Source: Galeruca laticollis
Lineage: Eukaryota; Arthropoda; Insecta; Coleoptera; Chrysomelidae
Direction of reading: 5' to 3'
Assembly: GCA_963921935.1 (NCBI GenBank)
Contig: OY998175.1
Span: 158,656,809-158,720,808, forward strand
DNA: 64,000 nt
Shown piece after piece: positions 44,457 through 55,804 of this stretch. Position 1 is the stretch's first letter, and the number at the start of each line of letters is the position of its first letter. The translations under genes and the position numbers were made by a program. The notes beneath the pieces were generated by a model. The model made no database searches. It was not told the origin of the DNA and saw only the letters and a program-made list of their open reading frames with translations.

Positions 44457-45426
44457 TACAGGATGAACAACTAAGAGCGCCGGCTGTCTGCCATATTTCA
44501 AAAAATAGACATGGTACAACTTTAAAAAAATATCTTCAGGAAAATGACCCTGAAAAATCGCTGGAAAATATTTTTGAGTTCCTAGAATATATGCTATGGG
44601 GTGGAATGAATACATAAAAACATATTACTGTGATTATCTCCAAAAAAGGTATCCTAGAAATACAATTTTTTATATATTGATGCGATTATGAAAAAATGTA
44701 ATTAGGGACTTTTTGTCCTTATTCTTCAAGTAAGGGGTGGGGGAAGGTTCAACCTAAAAGACAAATGTCGTAACACTTTTTTGTTTTTTAATCGATATCA
44801 ATGTTTTTGGCGTCATTTAAAAGAGTTTTACCTCTTTAATAAGATATGCCTAACAAAAATAACAAAATTGTACAAATTTTGTCAACTCTATGTGAAAAAG
44901 TCGACAATTTTCCCATTTTTAGGGAAATAGGAATGTATTCCAAGATATAAGATTTACGATATCAGATATAAATATTTAAAAAATGCTTCAATTTACATTT
45001 GAAATTTCCGAGTGGATACAAAATTAACTAATTTTGTTATCAATTTTATTAAACAGAAAAACTTTTTTAACTGCAGCGAAAATCATTAACATCGGTTAAA
45101 AAACGAAAAAGTTATACATTTGTTCATAAGTTTGAACCTTCTCCACCCAATATTTCAAGAATAATGGCAAAAAATCTCCTGAATTAAATTTTTTAATAAT
45201 CTCATCACGATTTCTGAAATTGTATTTTTAGGACACCTTTAGTATGTTTATTTGGAGAATTATGTTTTCGAGAGTTCATTCCACCCCTAGCGGATATTTT
45301 AGAGACTGCAAAATATTCTTCAGCAATTTTTCAGGATCACTTACCTAAAGGTAATTTTTTTGAAAGTTGTACCATGATTCTTTTCTGAGATGTGGCCTAC
45401 AGTCATTCTTAGTTGTTCACCCTGTA
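44457..45426. mobile_element. Foldback element, copy A (arms of about 430 bp)
   Basis: The two ends are ACAGGATGAACAACTAAGA and its complement TTAGTTGTTCACCCTGTA. Inward, each half is the imperfect reverse complement of the other: TCATTCCACCCC, CCTAGAAATACAATTTTT, TAATTAGGGACTTTTTGTCC and GGTTCAA with their partners. Arms run to roughly 44900 and 45000. Both ends abut TA, so a Tc1/mariner-type foldback MITE is plausible. No ORF. A second copy starts at 61423. Confidence 0.8.
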
Positions 45427-45879
45427 CATTTAAAATAAAATAGCAAAAAAAGCAATAAAGGCTTTAAAACGTTTATTCACTATTAATGAACAGTACAGTA
45501 AATTTGAAAAAAAACAGGTCCAAAATTAGAAAAAAAAATATCTTGTCCAGGAATCCAACCTAAAAAAATAAAATTGTGTAAACATATTACATAGCAAGTG
45601 TGGAAAGTGGAAACTATTGAACGCATTCAGGGAAAGCAAGAAATGAAAAAGAGTATATTAATCTGTAGTTGTCATAACGTAACATACTTTGAAACTGAAT
45701 TAATAAAGTTTAACGGATACACATACTTTACAGCTAGTTTACTAAAACTTTATTAGAATAGTTTTTAATAATATTAAAACTAATAAAAATTTTACACCGT
45801 GAAGATTTTATGAAACATTACGTTAAATCAATAGAAATCCAATCTGGTTAGAGAAAATTCTATCGTTTAATTACGGTTA

Positions 45880-46090
45880 CTTTCTCTCACGTACACTTCA
45901 AAATCCTTATCTGTGAAACATTTAAAGGTGTTATGAACAGCAGCTAATGAAACAATTACCTTAGATCAAATTGTGCCCATGGAGACCTTTGATCGATCAT
46001 CATAAACTACATCAAACTTGTTTTTCAGCCAATTGGCTGGGACCCATTTTCCATAAGATACATGCGTGGTTCTTCAAAGGAATAATAACA
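45880..46090 (-). pseudogene. Coding-like remnant, family unknown
   Basis: The minus strand reads THVSYGKWVPANWLKNKFDV, VYDDRSKVSMGTI, one stop, SKVIVSLAAVHNTFKCFTDK and DFEVYVRESNRN. It is more protein-like than its surroundings. A possible first exon on the same strand, MDEQQLLS followed by GTAAGT, lies at 47155-47132. The two could belong to one decayed transposon gene. I do not recognise the domain. Confidence 0.35.
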
Positions 46091-47389
46091 TATTTAATTT
46101 CGAGAAGTGACTTTTCATGATTTACATTCTATTACATGCCCCACTCCGTTTGGCAGGTAAATTCAGGTGTGCCATGAAAATTCATACTTCTTTTCTGTCT
46201 AAAATAATTCTCATCTTGATATTTTTATCCTGGAACATATTGTATATTAACATCGTGGAATTGTAACCTAATGGAAACTAAGCATTATTAATACACTGTA
46301 TACAAAAAAAACTACTTATGAAGAAGACAAATAAACACATTATCAAGTTAAATGAGTTTATAATTAATTGTATCCAATTGAGTATCCAATAGCTGTGTTT
46401 CTACAACAATGAATGATTGAATTATGTTTGCTGACTGGAGCAATCAGTGTCATAAGTTACATATTCTTCAACTAGATTAATACAGGTACCACTGTAAGGG
46501 ACAGCTACAGCTTATTTATTATATTCAGTGTATTTTCACATGGAAATTAGCTTTTTTCTGTTTTTAAAGTCTTAAACAGTCTCTAATTGTTTAGTATTAA
46601 TGTTAAAATTTTCTCAACCTGCAAAACTATATTGATAGCCATGACTACTACTACAAAATCTAGAACTAGAGATACTTGATTCAATATTTTTTGTACTGTT
46701 TATTACAATGTCTGTATTAGAATATCTGAAATAGTTTTCCCCTTTACATAATTACCAACTATTTGTTTTTTATTTTATTTATGTAAGTAGCTTCTGAAAC
46801 ATCTTGAACATTGGAAATATTTTCTTCTAGATTCACATCTATGCCAACATATGATCATGTTTTATTATTAATAATAATATCTACCCTATTGCAATATTAA
46901 GTTTTTTGTAAGGTATAATGCATATCTAGTATTTGGAATATTGTGAATCGTTTTTAAAATATACTTACTAACTAAAATATTTTAAAAGTTGAAAAAACCC
47001 TAATTTTGTAAACTCTATTATATAATGTTAGTGTACAATTCCGCCACCTGGAATTTCAATGTACAATAGCCGATTAAAGTATTGAATGAGTATTAAGTTT
47101 TAATAATTATGATTTTGGAATAGGTACTTACCGATAACAACTGTTGTTCGTCCATTATATCAAGAATTATAACTAAGTATAGGAACTGTAGCTAAGTAGG
47201 AACTAACGAAAACGAAGACCACTTCATTCAAGTACTTTTTCTTGCAAAAAATGTGCTTCCTGCAAATAAAATATAACACAAAACTGAAAACCACCCGCCA
47301 TTTCATGCTGTTCATTTGTTTCCACAGATAACTACTGTTTGTTTTGTTCGTCAGTTCCTCTTCTGTTTTCTTTTTTTTATGTTACTGTT
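46091..47389. other. A+T-rich stretch, no recognised features
   Basis: No ORF of 60 codons or more and no repeats stand out apart from the possible short exon at 47132-47155. Confidence 0.45.
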
Positions 47390-47800
47390 ATGTTTAATAT
47401 GAGATATTACTGAGAGGTTTATGAACTAACATCGTACAGACGTAATCGTAGGATGTTACTAAAAATTATTTCGAAAGATGTAAAAGTAACTGCAACACAT
47501 GTGATCATCTTAGAAACATGTTAATTTGTAATATTACAGTATCGTTCTGTATGTGACATTAGTGAGAAGTATACAAATAACCATCTTATGAATGTTTCCT
47601 ATAGGAAGTTGGTAAAAAGAAGTTCATACGATGTGTAAGTAACTGCGAATTCAAGTATTATTGTGTACATCAAAGATATGTTTTATTTACATGATATGGA
47701 TGTCAATAGAGTTGGTAATAAAATCAAGACATCTAGGAGATATATCATTAACGTTTTAAATAAACAGCACAAAAAAGACTTGTTATGTTTCTTGTTTACT
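47390..47800. repeat. Dispersed GATGTTACT-type motifs
   Basis: GGATGTTACTAAAAATTATT, TCGAAAGATGTAAAAGTAAC, CGATGTGTAAGTAACTGCGA and AACATCGTACAG recur about every 40-100 bp. The texture resembles 44.19-44.43 kb and, more weakly, 1-530. Boundaries are approximate. Confidence 0.3.
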
Positions 47801-47861
47801 GGGTGGTTTATTCAATGAAGAATGGGATATCCATATTAACTCCACAAACAAATCCATCATT

Positions 47862-48110
47862 ACCACCCGCGGGATTAAATGGGCCACTTTAGTCGCTTGG
47901 TGTATAATATACTATTTTTTACTAATATGAGATACATTAAGACAGCTAAAAATGCGGATTTAATGAAACGAAACCAATTATCATATAATTCCAAATAACT
48001 CTTAGTGTTAAATGCAATCTCATATCTAATAAATCTTATCTACCATTTATATATAGAATAAAATTAAACGTTCAATATCCAAGTAATAAATTTTGAATAA
48101 AATGGCTACG
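47862..48110 (+). repeat. Interspersed repeat E, copy 2
   Basis: Homologous to 36461-36695. It contains an extra CTTGGTGTATAATATACTAT block (47897-47916) missing in copy 1. The same block ends the insert at 63662-63686, so it may mark a separate small element inside this copy. Confidence 0.75.
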
Positions 48111-48910
48111 TCTATTGACAGTTGCTCAGTGGTTGCTATGGACGCCGTGCGATTTACTTTACAGCCGTACGTTTTGTTTTACCGCGCGTAATAGACGTCT
48201 TACATTGATTGCCGACTGTGTGTTTTTGACTACTTACAGGGGTGGTCGTAGGTGAAATATTATACATACTATTATCAAATTACCCCTTTTACTGTTGGTA
48301 CTTTGGGATCTCTTGCAATTAAGTTGTTCGGTACAAACCATGATATTTGGGAAAAAATCCTTATCATATTAGCTTGGAACCTTTCTAGAATCTCTAAGAT
48401 CGAGTTGGAAGCTGAACCCCAGAGCCCTTATCCATAGGTACAAACGGGTTTGGAAATATATTTGTAGATTTGTTAATTAATTATTTTTGTGATAAAAACT
48501 AAAAAATATTTTAGTTAAAGTGTATAGTTACCTTCATGTTAGTGTCAACTACGATTCAAAGAAGTTTATTTCCTGTAAGTCGAATAACATTATCATATTT
48601 GAATTTGATACATAACAAAGTGAAATATTCGTACTATCTACAAAAACTAGCCATTCATTTTTATGGTTTTACAAGCAACTAAACACTTATACTTATTTCA
48701 AATAGGTACAGGGTCGAATTCAGATTTTTCAGACATCTGAAATAATGGAAGCCCATACCGAAAACCATACCAATTTACAAACTACCATGCAGAACCAAAC
48801 CAGAAACTACTTAACTGTCGTAAGCCAATTTTCCAAGCCTCACTTCCGTTAAAATCTCTATTAGCCACAGGACCTTTAGTCACACCAGAAAATATTCTCT
48901 TCTGTTCCCG
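48111..48910. other. No recognised genes
   Basis: A GC-richer patch at 48110-48240 includes ACGTCTATT and its inverse AATAGACGT 65 bp apart. The ORF 48252-48437 has no recognised domain. At 48.74-48.9 kb there may be poorly preserved upstream coding sequence of the ORF1-like remnant that follows. Confidence 0.4.
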
Positions 48911-48919
48911 AATATCACA

Positions 48920-49672
48920 CATCAGAATATGAATGTATCTGAGCAGTGCAAATATAGTCGATGAATTTCTTCGTCAACATGGAGCAGTTACTATTAATAA
49001 TAGAATCATCAGCGCAAGAGGTCTTTATCACTCCTTCGGAGCGTCTAATCCTGTCCAACGTTTGTCCTTCAGTACCAAATTCAATTCTGGAAAAGAGTTG
49101 AAATCGAAATATGGATATTGACGTTTCCGATGTAGACGTAACTGGCAAGAGAAAAGCGAATGAGATTGCCACAACTCCGTTAGAAGAGTATAACTATCTC
49201 AACTCCTTTTATAAAAAATAAAAACCCGAACAATACGAGACCGTATCTTCAACGATTACTGAAGTAAATCCAGAATATACAAAAATATTTCTTAAAGAAC
49301 CTCCAACTAACGTAATCGCTAAAGAAGATAAACCGCAAGCACAATTTGTAAAACCAACTGCTCCATGTAAAACTCATCAACACTACAATAAAAAACCGCT
49401 ATCATTAGAAACCTCTCTTGAAGAACAACTATTACCTGCCAAGAATTTTATTGAAGAGCATTCGAGCATGTATGGCTTAAATTATTCTCAGTTCAAGGAT
49501 TTTATAGAAAATGTTCAAGGTAACAAAGACCCGTTAAGTGTAGCTCACCTATATACATCTGACGTCGATTCACTAGATATTTTAATGACTAAAGTTCATC
49601 CATTTCTTACTGAAAAAATATATAAATCTTGTTACACAAAAATGAAGACAAGAATAATGAAGCTCCTCATAG
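48920..49672 (+). pseudogene. ORF1-like protein remnant, family X, copy 1
   Basis: The first piece (48930-49110) reads YLSSANIVDEFLRQHGAVTI, NNRIISARG, then after a shift ITPSERLILSNVCPSVPNSI. The second frame starts at MDIDVSDVDVTGKRKANEIA (49111), has a TAA at 49219-49221, and continues to NYSQFKDFIENVQGN, DPLSVAHLYTSDVDSL and KTRIMKLL, where LINE copy 2 is joined. The N-terminal block is clearly related to minus-strand 54.4-54.95 kb. I take it as the nucleic-acid-binding ORF1 of an insect LINE, but I cannot name the clade. Confidence 0.5.
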
Positions 49673-51118
49673 CACAAGAAAACTTGGAGAAGATCCTCCA
49701 ACTTATCGAAGTTCAGATCTCCAACCTCACTACAGGGGCTTGGAAGATCCTGAACTCTCGGGGCTGGGATAAAAAGAGAGCCCTACGGAGTATCCAAAGG
49801 ACATGGATATACCCTCCACATTAGGAACCTCTGGAAAAAGGGGAAAAGGCGAAAGCTTGACTTTGGGTCAGCCCGAGATCTCCTCCGGTGATTAGGGGTG
49901 CGGAAATCACCTCTGCATCCTGGGAAAATGGGAGGAGCAGACTAGCGGTCGAGGGTCTGATTCGAGATAAAGAAACCTGCTCGAACTCCGAGGAAGATAT
50001 TGCCATGGTGGTCAAGGAAGGTCAGGGAGAGATAAAGGAGGGGGATGAATAGAGGCTGAGTAACTCGGCCTCTCTCATCTATAATAATTCACCTTCACAC
50101 TCACGAATGTAGCTCAGATTAACTTGCATCACGCGAAGGGAGCTTCAGCCGTGATAGCAAGGCTGTTAGCTAAACTACAACTGGATATTGTACTGATCCA
50201 AGAACCATGGATCAACAAAGAAGGCCAAATCAAAGGTTTGGAATGCAAGGATTCTAAATTGATTTATAATCAAAGGCAAGAATCTCCGCGTGTCTGTGTG
50301 ATCATAACAAATAACATAAAATATATATGTGTTTCAGAATAAGTGTTACTGGACATTGTTCCAATCATGGTTCACCTCAACATTGGGGCTATCGACCGAG
50401 ACATCGTCATTGCTTTTGCCTACTTCGCCGATGACACCGCCAGAAGGAGTAAAAGAGCTAGTGAGACACTGCAATAGCAGACGGCTGCCAATCAGAATTG
50501 CTTGTGATGCCAACGCACACAATACCGTGTGGGGAGGCACTAACTACAACGCCAAAGGTGAGTGCTTATTAGAATATCTCTTAGCAAATAACCTTGAGAC
50601 CTTAAACGTGGAGATAGCCCCCAATTTTGTCACGAGAGCAAGAGAAGTGGTCCTGGACGTAACAATTGTTATTGTTGCTGCTAGGAAAAATGTAGAAGAT
50701 TGGAGGGTGATGAGCGAGCTATCACTTTCCGACCATAGGATCATCGAATTTAGGATAGAGGGAGATACTACCTCGATTCCTACAATACGAAATCCTAAAA
50801 ATACTGATTCGTCCCTCTACAAGACCAATCTGAAGGACAATTTGGAACACGTCGAAGTAAATCGGGTAAATCACTCGGATTACGACCTGGAACAAAGAAT
50901 CGAACAGATCAGTGAGGCAATAATGGAAGCTTTTCATTACAGTTGCCCACTGTGAAACGCTCGTTCAGAAAAGGATGCTCCTTGTTGTTGACGACGAGGA
51001 TAGCTGAGACACAGGTGGAAAATCAAACCACCTCAGTTAAAGCCACTCGCGGGACACCTCAAGGGGGAGTGATATCTCCCCTTCTTTGGAACCTCGTAGT
51101 AGATGAGTTGCTTTACAT
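49673..51118 (+). mobile_element. LINE copy 2, internally deleted
   Basis: From GAGAAGATCCTCCAACTT it follows LINE copy 1 (17560 onward): end of ORF1, the ORF1-ORF2 junction (about 250 bp that copy 1 lacks), endonuclease, then a jump from SSCPL-equivalent sequence (50950) to LLTTRIAETQVENQT (about 50985). The copy ends inside RT at GTAGATGAGTTGCTTTACA (51118). About 870 bp of copy 1 (roughly 18675-19545) is missing, with a filler of about 28 bp at the join. It is fused at its left to the family X ORF1. Confidence 0.82.
50105..50955 (+). pseudogene. LINE ORF2 endonuclease, catalytic residues retained
   Basis: It opens QINLHHAKGASAVIARLLAK, LDIVLIQEPWINKEGQI (the first Asn and Glu sites), VCVIITNNI; a frameshift near 50335 moves to the frame of 50329-50955. 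That frame has IACDANAHNTVWGGTNYNAK (Asp and Asn sites), REVVLDVTI and SELSLSDHRIIEFRIE (the terminal Asp-His pair). All active-site positions that copy 1 lost are present here. Stop and shift still break the ORF. The EEP fold nicks DNA during target-primed reverse transcription. Confidence 0.82.
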
Positions 51119-52239
51119 CTGTGTACAATCTTCCCGTTCTTATAGATATAGAAAATTACCATGGAAAAGTTTGTTTAAAATTCAAGGTGTAACAAAAAGG
51201 TACCTAAGAGTTATATTGAACTTAAATTATCTCAGTACAAATGTGCAAAAGTTGATACGGTTAAGATCTTGACCTCTGGGTGACCAAGCAATAGGTAAAT
51301 CACAGCCTTTTCCATTCCAACGTCCAAGATATATCTTAAAAACATGTACGTTATAATATGTCAAGCATTTCTCGACATGTTGGAAAAAATCAAATTGCAT
51401 TTGGTAGCTTCCAAGGGCTGTAAATTATTTTTGAGAATATTTGGTTTAATTTACAACCCAACCTTTTGTTTCACACTGCATGATTTATACGATATATTCT
51501 GTTTTTGTCGAAAATTATGACTTACGATGTGTAATTTTCGTACAATTGGTTATGTAGATTTTCAAGTTGAAGGTGAGTTAATATCGGTGATATGAAAAGT
51601 TCCCCTTTTTTAAATTTCAAATTTGCGTTCCTTGATCTCAATATTGACGCCTTCTGTAGTGATAATATTTAAATTCTCAATAGAACCGCAATTATCGATC
51701 GCAATTACAGTGATAACCGGTAATTATCGCGATAATAAGGAATTATTTACGCTTGGCAATCTAGTGCCAATGTTTCTTCTTATAAAAAAAATCGCAGGTC
51801 ATGGTAGACTTTATGGTAATTAAAATAATTGCCACGATTCCATTTTTATTTACCACACTAGTAAATAACAAACTTTTCATTTAAATTGGTAATTTGAGAT
51901 TTGTGAATGAGTCGTCATAAATTGTACCAACAGACTTTTCCATAAACTGTAATAATTGGTGTGGATGGACGTCATTTCGAGACTGTTATTTCTACTGAAA
52001 ATTTGAAACATCAGTGTTCTATTCAACCAATCATCGTATCTTTGTAAGAAAAGTTATTGCGAACCACATTTTTTTATTCTCCAAATTTGGTTATGTAATT
52101 TGCGTTTGGAAAACAATTTTAATTTGCAAACTTGAAAAGATTAGTCTATGGAGCAAATTGTGCGCTCTTTTTAATTCCTCTTAACCAAAAAAAAAAATTT
52201 TCAATGGTCTCAGAAGGGCAAAACTTTTATATATAAATA
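51119..52239. other. A+T-rich stretch without recognised features
   Basis: No domain, TIR or array recognised. GATAATTATCGCG-type words near 51690-51735 give a short imperfect palindrome. Confidence 0.45.
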
Positions 52240-52635
52240 GTAATAATAATAATAATATATTTATTACTTCTGAAACAATGTTACAGCAATGAGTACAGGT
52301 ACAAAAACAATTAATAGATCTTAAGTAATACAAACCTACTATTCATTTAAGGCAAAATAGCGCAATTTTAATTTACTCCATTTTTTTAATTTAAAATAAC
52401 CGCTCCTACCTCTAAGGTAATTAGCGGCGGAGTTTACAAATGCATACAAGTTATTGCTACAGGGAATTTGTTACAGTTGAGAAACATGTTTATAAGTTTC
52501 AGGTAGGAAAGAATGTTTTGAGGGTTGTAGTTTTCTCCAATTATATCTTGAAGGATTCTTCCTATTTTGAAGATTCTTCTTTCAGTTTCATATGATGGAC
52601 ACTCTAATAGAATATGAGACACAGTTATAGTTTTA
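52240..52635 (-). pseudogene. LINE 3' end with (TAA)n-type tail
   Basis: The minus strand reads MSHILLECPSYETERRIFKI then ILSYLKLINMF and a stop, the usual C-terminus of Jockey/I-group ORF2 (HiLxeCPxYxxxR). The 3' UTR follows, and the insertion ends in a run of ATT/AAT triplets at 52240-52262 preceded by AATAAA-like sequence. (TAA)n tails are typical of I-type LINEs. Strongly 5'-truncated. Confidence 0.65.
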
Positions 52636-52639
52636 TCAC

Positions 52640-53225
52640 ATTATTGAAATAGGCTCTGGAATCAGTGGATGTTGACTGTTTTTTTGACTGTTTTTATTGA
52701 AGTGAAACTTTTTATGAGACACTAGCGTTTTGTCATGAGAGTTAACTCGTCGAGCTAACAAAACTGTTAAACTCCTTGTGAGAGAGGCGGAAAAAATTAA
52801 CGAAGATTCGCACAAAGAGGAGACGCCGAGAATAGTCGCAGGGCATTGTTTATTGATGGCGATCATGTTATTCCGTTTATCAATCCCCACTTCGCTGCGC
52901 GAACGATAAAGTGAGAACGCATTCGGGGGGAAAAGGATACCAAAAGCTCTTAATAATTTCTGCCGATATTGGTATAATCCAGTGCGAAATTAATATAGAA
53001 ATTGTTTACCTTTAAAATTAAGGCGATAAAAACTAGGAAATTTCTTTGCATTGTGTATTTATTTGTATTATTTTGAAAAAAATATGTAATAAAACGTAAC
53101 AAGAGTATTGAAATATATTGAAAAAATTCAGATAGTAATAATACATTAGAATTAACTGATAACAATCATTCATCACCGTATGATGCTGAAAATCTAGAAA
53201 GATCACAAGAATTAAGTGTCGGTGA
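52640..53225. other. No recognised genes
   Basis: A slightly GC-richer piece (52730-52930) may be LINE-derived, with no clear motif. The rest is A+T-rich. Confidence 0.4.
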
Positions 53226-53226
53226 T

Positions 53227-53661
53227 TTGTGTGCAGTAATATGTACAACTGCAAAACAATTATCTATAATTATTATATCAATATATATTTATCCGAAACA
53301 AAAAATTAATGAAATTATCGAGTTTATCTTCAACAAATTATTAATATATACTATACCACATGCATCCGAAGCTAAATCAGAAAAAGATAAGATTCCAATG
53401 ATCTTAGCTGGAGATTTTAATGTAAATTTTAGTGACAAAAGTTCAGAACCACTCATTTCATTTTTATATGATAAATTACAATTAAATATAAACAATGACA
53501 TTCATATTTCAACAACAAGATATGGAACTTGCTTGGATGCTGTTTTTTCAAGACACTTGAATTCATTGAGATCTGAAGTATTTGCATCCTACTTTAGCTA
53601 TCATCAGCCAATTATTTCTATTTTGCCAAATAAAAATGACAGTGCAGATAAAGATATTTGA
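53227..53661 (+). pseudogene. EEP-type endonuclease domain fragment
   Basis: The 144-codon ORF contains PMILAGDFNVNFSDKSSEPL, then HISTTRYGTCLDAVFSRHLN and FASYFSYHQPIISIL. These match the second half of a retroelement-type EEP nuclease: GDFN (Asp/Asn), the TxR.GT.LDxVF strand and the terminal SxH. Endonucleases of exactly this style are found in CR1/Rex-type LINEs and, fused to Rep-helicase, in Helentrons. Neither partner is visible nearby. The N-terminal half is missing. The ORF is open to its stop, so it may be fairly young. Confidence 0.6.
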
Positions 53662-53737
53662 ATCTGTGATTCATTAACATAAGTCATATTAATTACTTAT
53701 ATAGTTCTTTTCTTAATGTAGAATGTTTATGTATATG

Positions 53738-53792
<55 letters not shown>
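53738..53792. repeat. (TA)n microsatellite
   Basis: About 25 TA dinucleotides ending in ATGTATGTATATG. It lies 80 bp before the long inverted repeat. Confidence 0.95.
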
Positions 53793-53797
<5 letters not shown>

Positions 53798-53875
53798 ATG
53801 TCTATTAAATTATTTCATATTAAAAATTTTTTAATATTGTTTTTATTCTCAGTTATTGTCAATGAAGATACAAAC

Positions 53876-54315
53876 AATGTATGCGTCAGTCCAAAACTAA
53901 CAGCGTCAAAAGTGAAACTTTTCATGTAATTCAAAAACTGTCAATGAGTGTACAAAAAAATACATTGCAGCAAAGAAAAATTGACTGGAAATTATAATAA
54001 AAATGATTTATAATAAAAATCAAGAAAAATCTACAAACTATCCCGAATTAATTACTACGGAAGTTTCACTTGTACGTATATGTATATAGTTTTATGTATA
54101 TGTAAATAATAATACGTACAAGTGAAACTTCCGTAGTAATTAATTCGGGATAGTCTGTAGATTTTTCTTGATTTTTATTATAAATCATTTTTATTATAAT
54201 TTCCAGTCAATTTTTCTTTGCTGCAATGTATTTTTTTGTACACTCATTGACAGTTTTTGAATTACATGAAAAGTTTCACTTTTGACGCTGTTAGTTTTGG
54301 ACTGACGCATACATT
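53876..54315. repeat. Near-perfect inverted repeat, 203-bp arms, 34-bp spacer
   Basis: Arms 53876-54078 and 54113-54315 are reverse complements with one mismatch that I can see (CTACAAACTATCC versus CTACAGACTATCC). Outer ends are AATGTATGCGTCAGTCC; inner ends are CACTTGTACGTA. The spacer is A+T-rich. A transcript would form a 203-bp duplex, like hairpin-RNA precursors of endo-siRNAs. Alternatives are a young foldback element or an assembly or library palindrome artefact. Confidence 0.95.
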
Positions 54316-54419
54316 TTTTCACTGGGTTTTAGAGGCGTCAATATATATTTCAGTGTATCCTTGGAATTTGAGCAGATATTGTGAGAAGAGTTTTAAGAAG
54401 ATATGAGGGCTGCTATTTT

Positions 54420-55000
54420 TTTTTATTGTGAAAGAAATATGCTCAAAGATGGAGGATTGATCAGCCAGGAACGAAGTCAAGAATTCAAAGGGTGACATTG
54501 GTGCTTTGTATACTTAACGCATAAAACTTAAAATGTGTTTATATGCCAGATATGCTGCGCCAATTCGTAAAAAGGATAGTGAAGATAATAATTTTAGGCT
54601 TATATTTTCGAGCTCCGTAGAAATCGTTTCGCGCGGAATTGTAAACTATACGTTGGATAAGACTAAACTCTCCGAGGGAGTTAATAGGCTTCTAGCTTTG
54701 ATTTCTTCTCCGTTAACAGTAATTTCTGCATGAAGTTATAGGAAATTATCGACACAATTTTTGCTTGAGGGATAGAAGCATACTCTGTTGTTTGATATCC
54801 TTGAGGTAAAAAGTATGTGGTTTTACAGGTGGTCCTAGTAGAAGAAGATAGTCCGGAAGTCTTGCTCCGTCAATGTCGTTGAAAATAATTGCTTGATCTT
54901 AGTACAATATTTTATCGGGGTTTGGTTTGAAAGGTTGGAATATGATTAGAGCACTGCGTCAGTATTGTTTGTAAACTTTTCGGATGGTGTGTCATGTCCA
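54420..55000 (-). pseudogene. ORF1-like protein remnant, family X, copy 2
   Basis: The minus strand gives DYLLLLGPPVKPHTFYLKDI, then SRISNNRVCFYPSSKNCVDN, ITVNGEEIKARSLLTPSESL, VLSNV, ETISTELENI and SFLRIGAAYLAYKHILSFMR. The ARxLxTPSExxxLSNV block matches copy 1 at 48.93-49.1 kb. Frameshifts and stops separate the pieces. It lies directly downstream, on the same strand, of a LINE-type C-terminus (55.08-55.72 kb), but in an order opposite to ORF1-ORF2, so the two need not be one insertion. Confidence 0.5.
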
Positions 55001-55079
55001 CAGTTATCAGGTACCATTTTCGTTTAATTTATAGCGAGTTTCCATATGTGTGTATGAAATGTAGGTTCTCACAATTTTA

Positions 55080-55720
55080 TTATTTTATTATTACCCGTTT
55101 TTGCACAGCGAATTAAAAGTAAGTTCGAGACCAACATAATTAGTTTGTCAATTTATACGTCAGATCTGTTTCGCTGCCAAAATAGTACAATATACTCCAA
55201 TTATATTCTGTAATTTTGCTATCTTCAAAAATTGTTATATTATTTAAAGTATGCAGGAGTGAGCTTACATTTTCAAGGCAAGCGAAATTTTGTTTCATTC
55301 GTGTATAAATTGGATAATCAAACAGAATATGAAAAATAGTTTCCTTTTAATATGTATTGTAAACAGTACAATATAATTCTAAGATAATTAGACATACGCA
55401 ACCGGGCAAGAGTACGGATAACCTGGGTAATTTTAAAAACAAATATGGGCTAAGATTCACAGGAGAAATGAAAAGAATGATATAAATACATGAAATAATG
55501 ACGTTATGCCATAAACATCTGATTCATGTAAATATGTAGAATATTTGGACAACAAAACGTTCCTATATGAACTAATAGAAGGATTATTTAAGTTGTTCCA
55601 AATATGAACACAATCAATATCAGCAAAAAACTTTTTCATCTGCATTATCCAGTGATACTTCATATCTGTGGAACCAAACGCAATTGTTGTTTAATGCAAA
55701 GTTTTGGTGATCGATGATTA
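55080..55720 (-). pseudogene. LINE ORF2 C-terminal remnant
   Basis: The minus strand reads FADIDCVHIWNNLNNPSISS, then RLARLRMSNYLRIILYCLQY-like sequence, ETIFHILFDYPIYTRMKQNF and YKLTNYVGLELTFNSLCKNG. A WNxQ-type segment, a Leu/Arg helix and (H)ILFxCPxYxxxR are the normal C-terminal order of LINE ORF2. The zinc-binding cysteines are changed. Clade unknown. Confidence 0.5.
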
Positions 55721-55804
55721 TCCATTGTCATTGTTTTTTGTATCCAGACAAGAAACATTATAAAAATATTGAACGCAAACATGGCTTTTCCTGTATGTAA
55801 ATGA

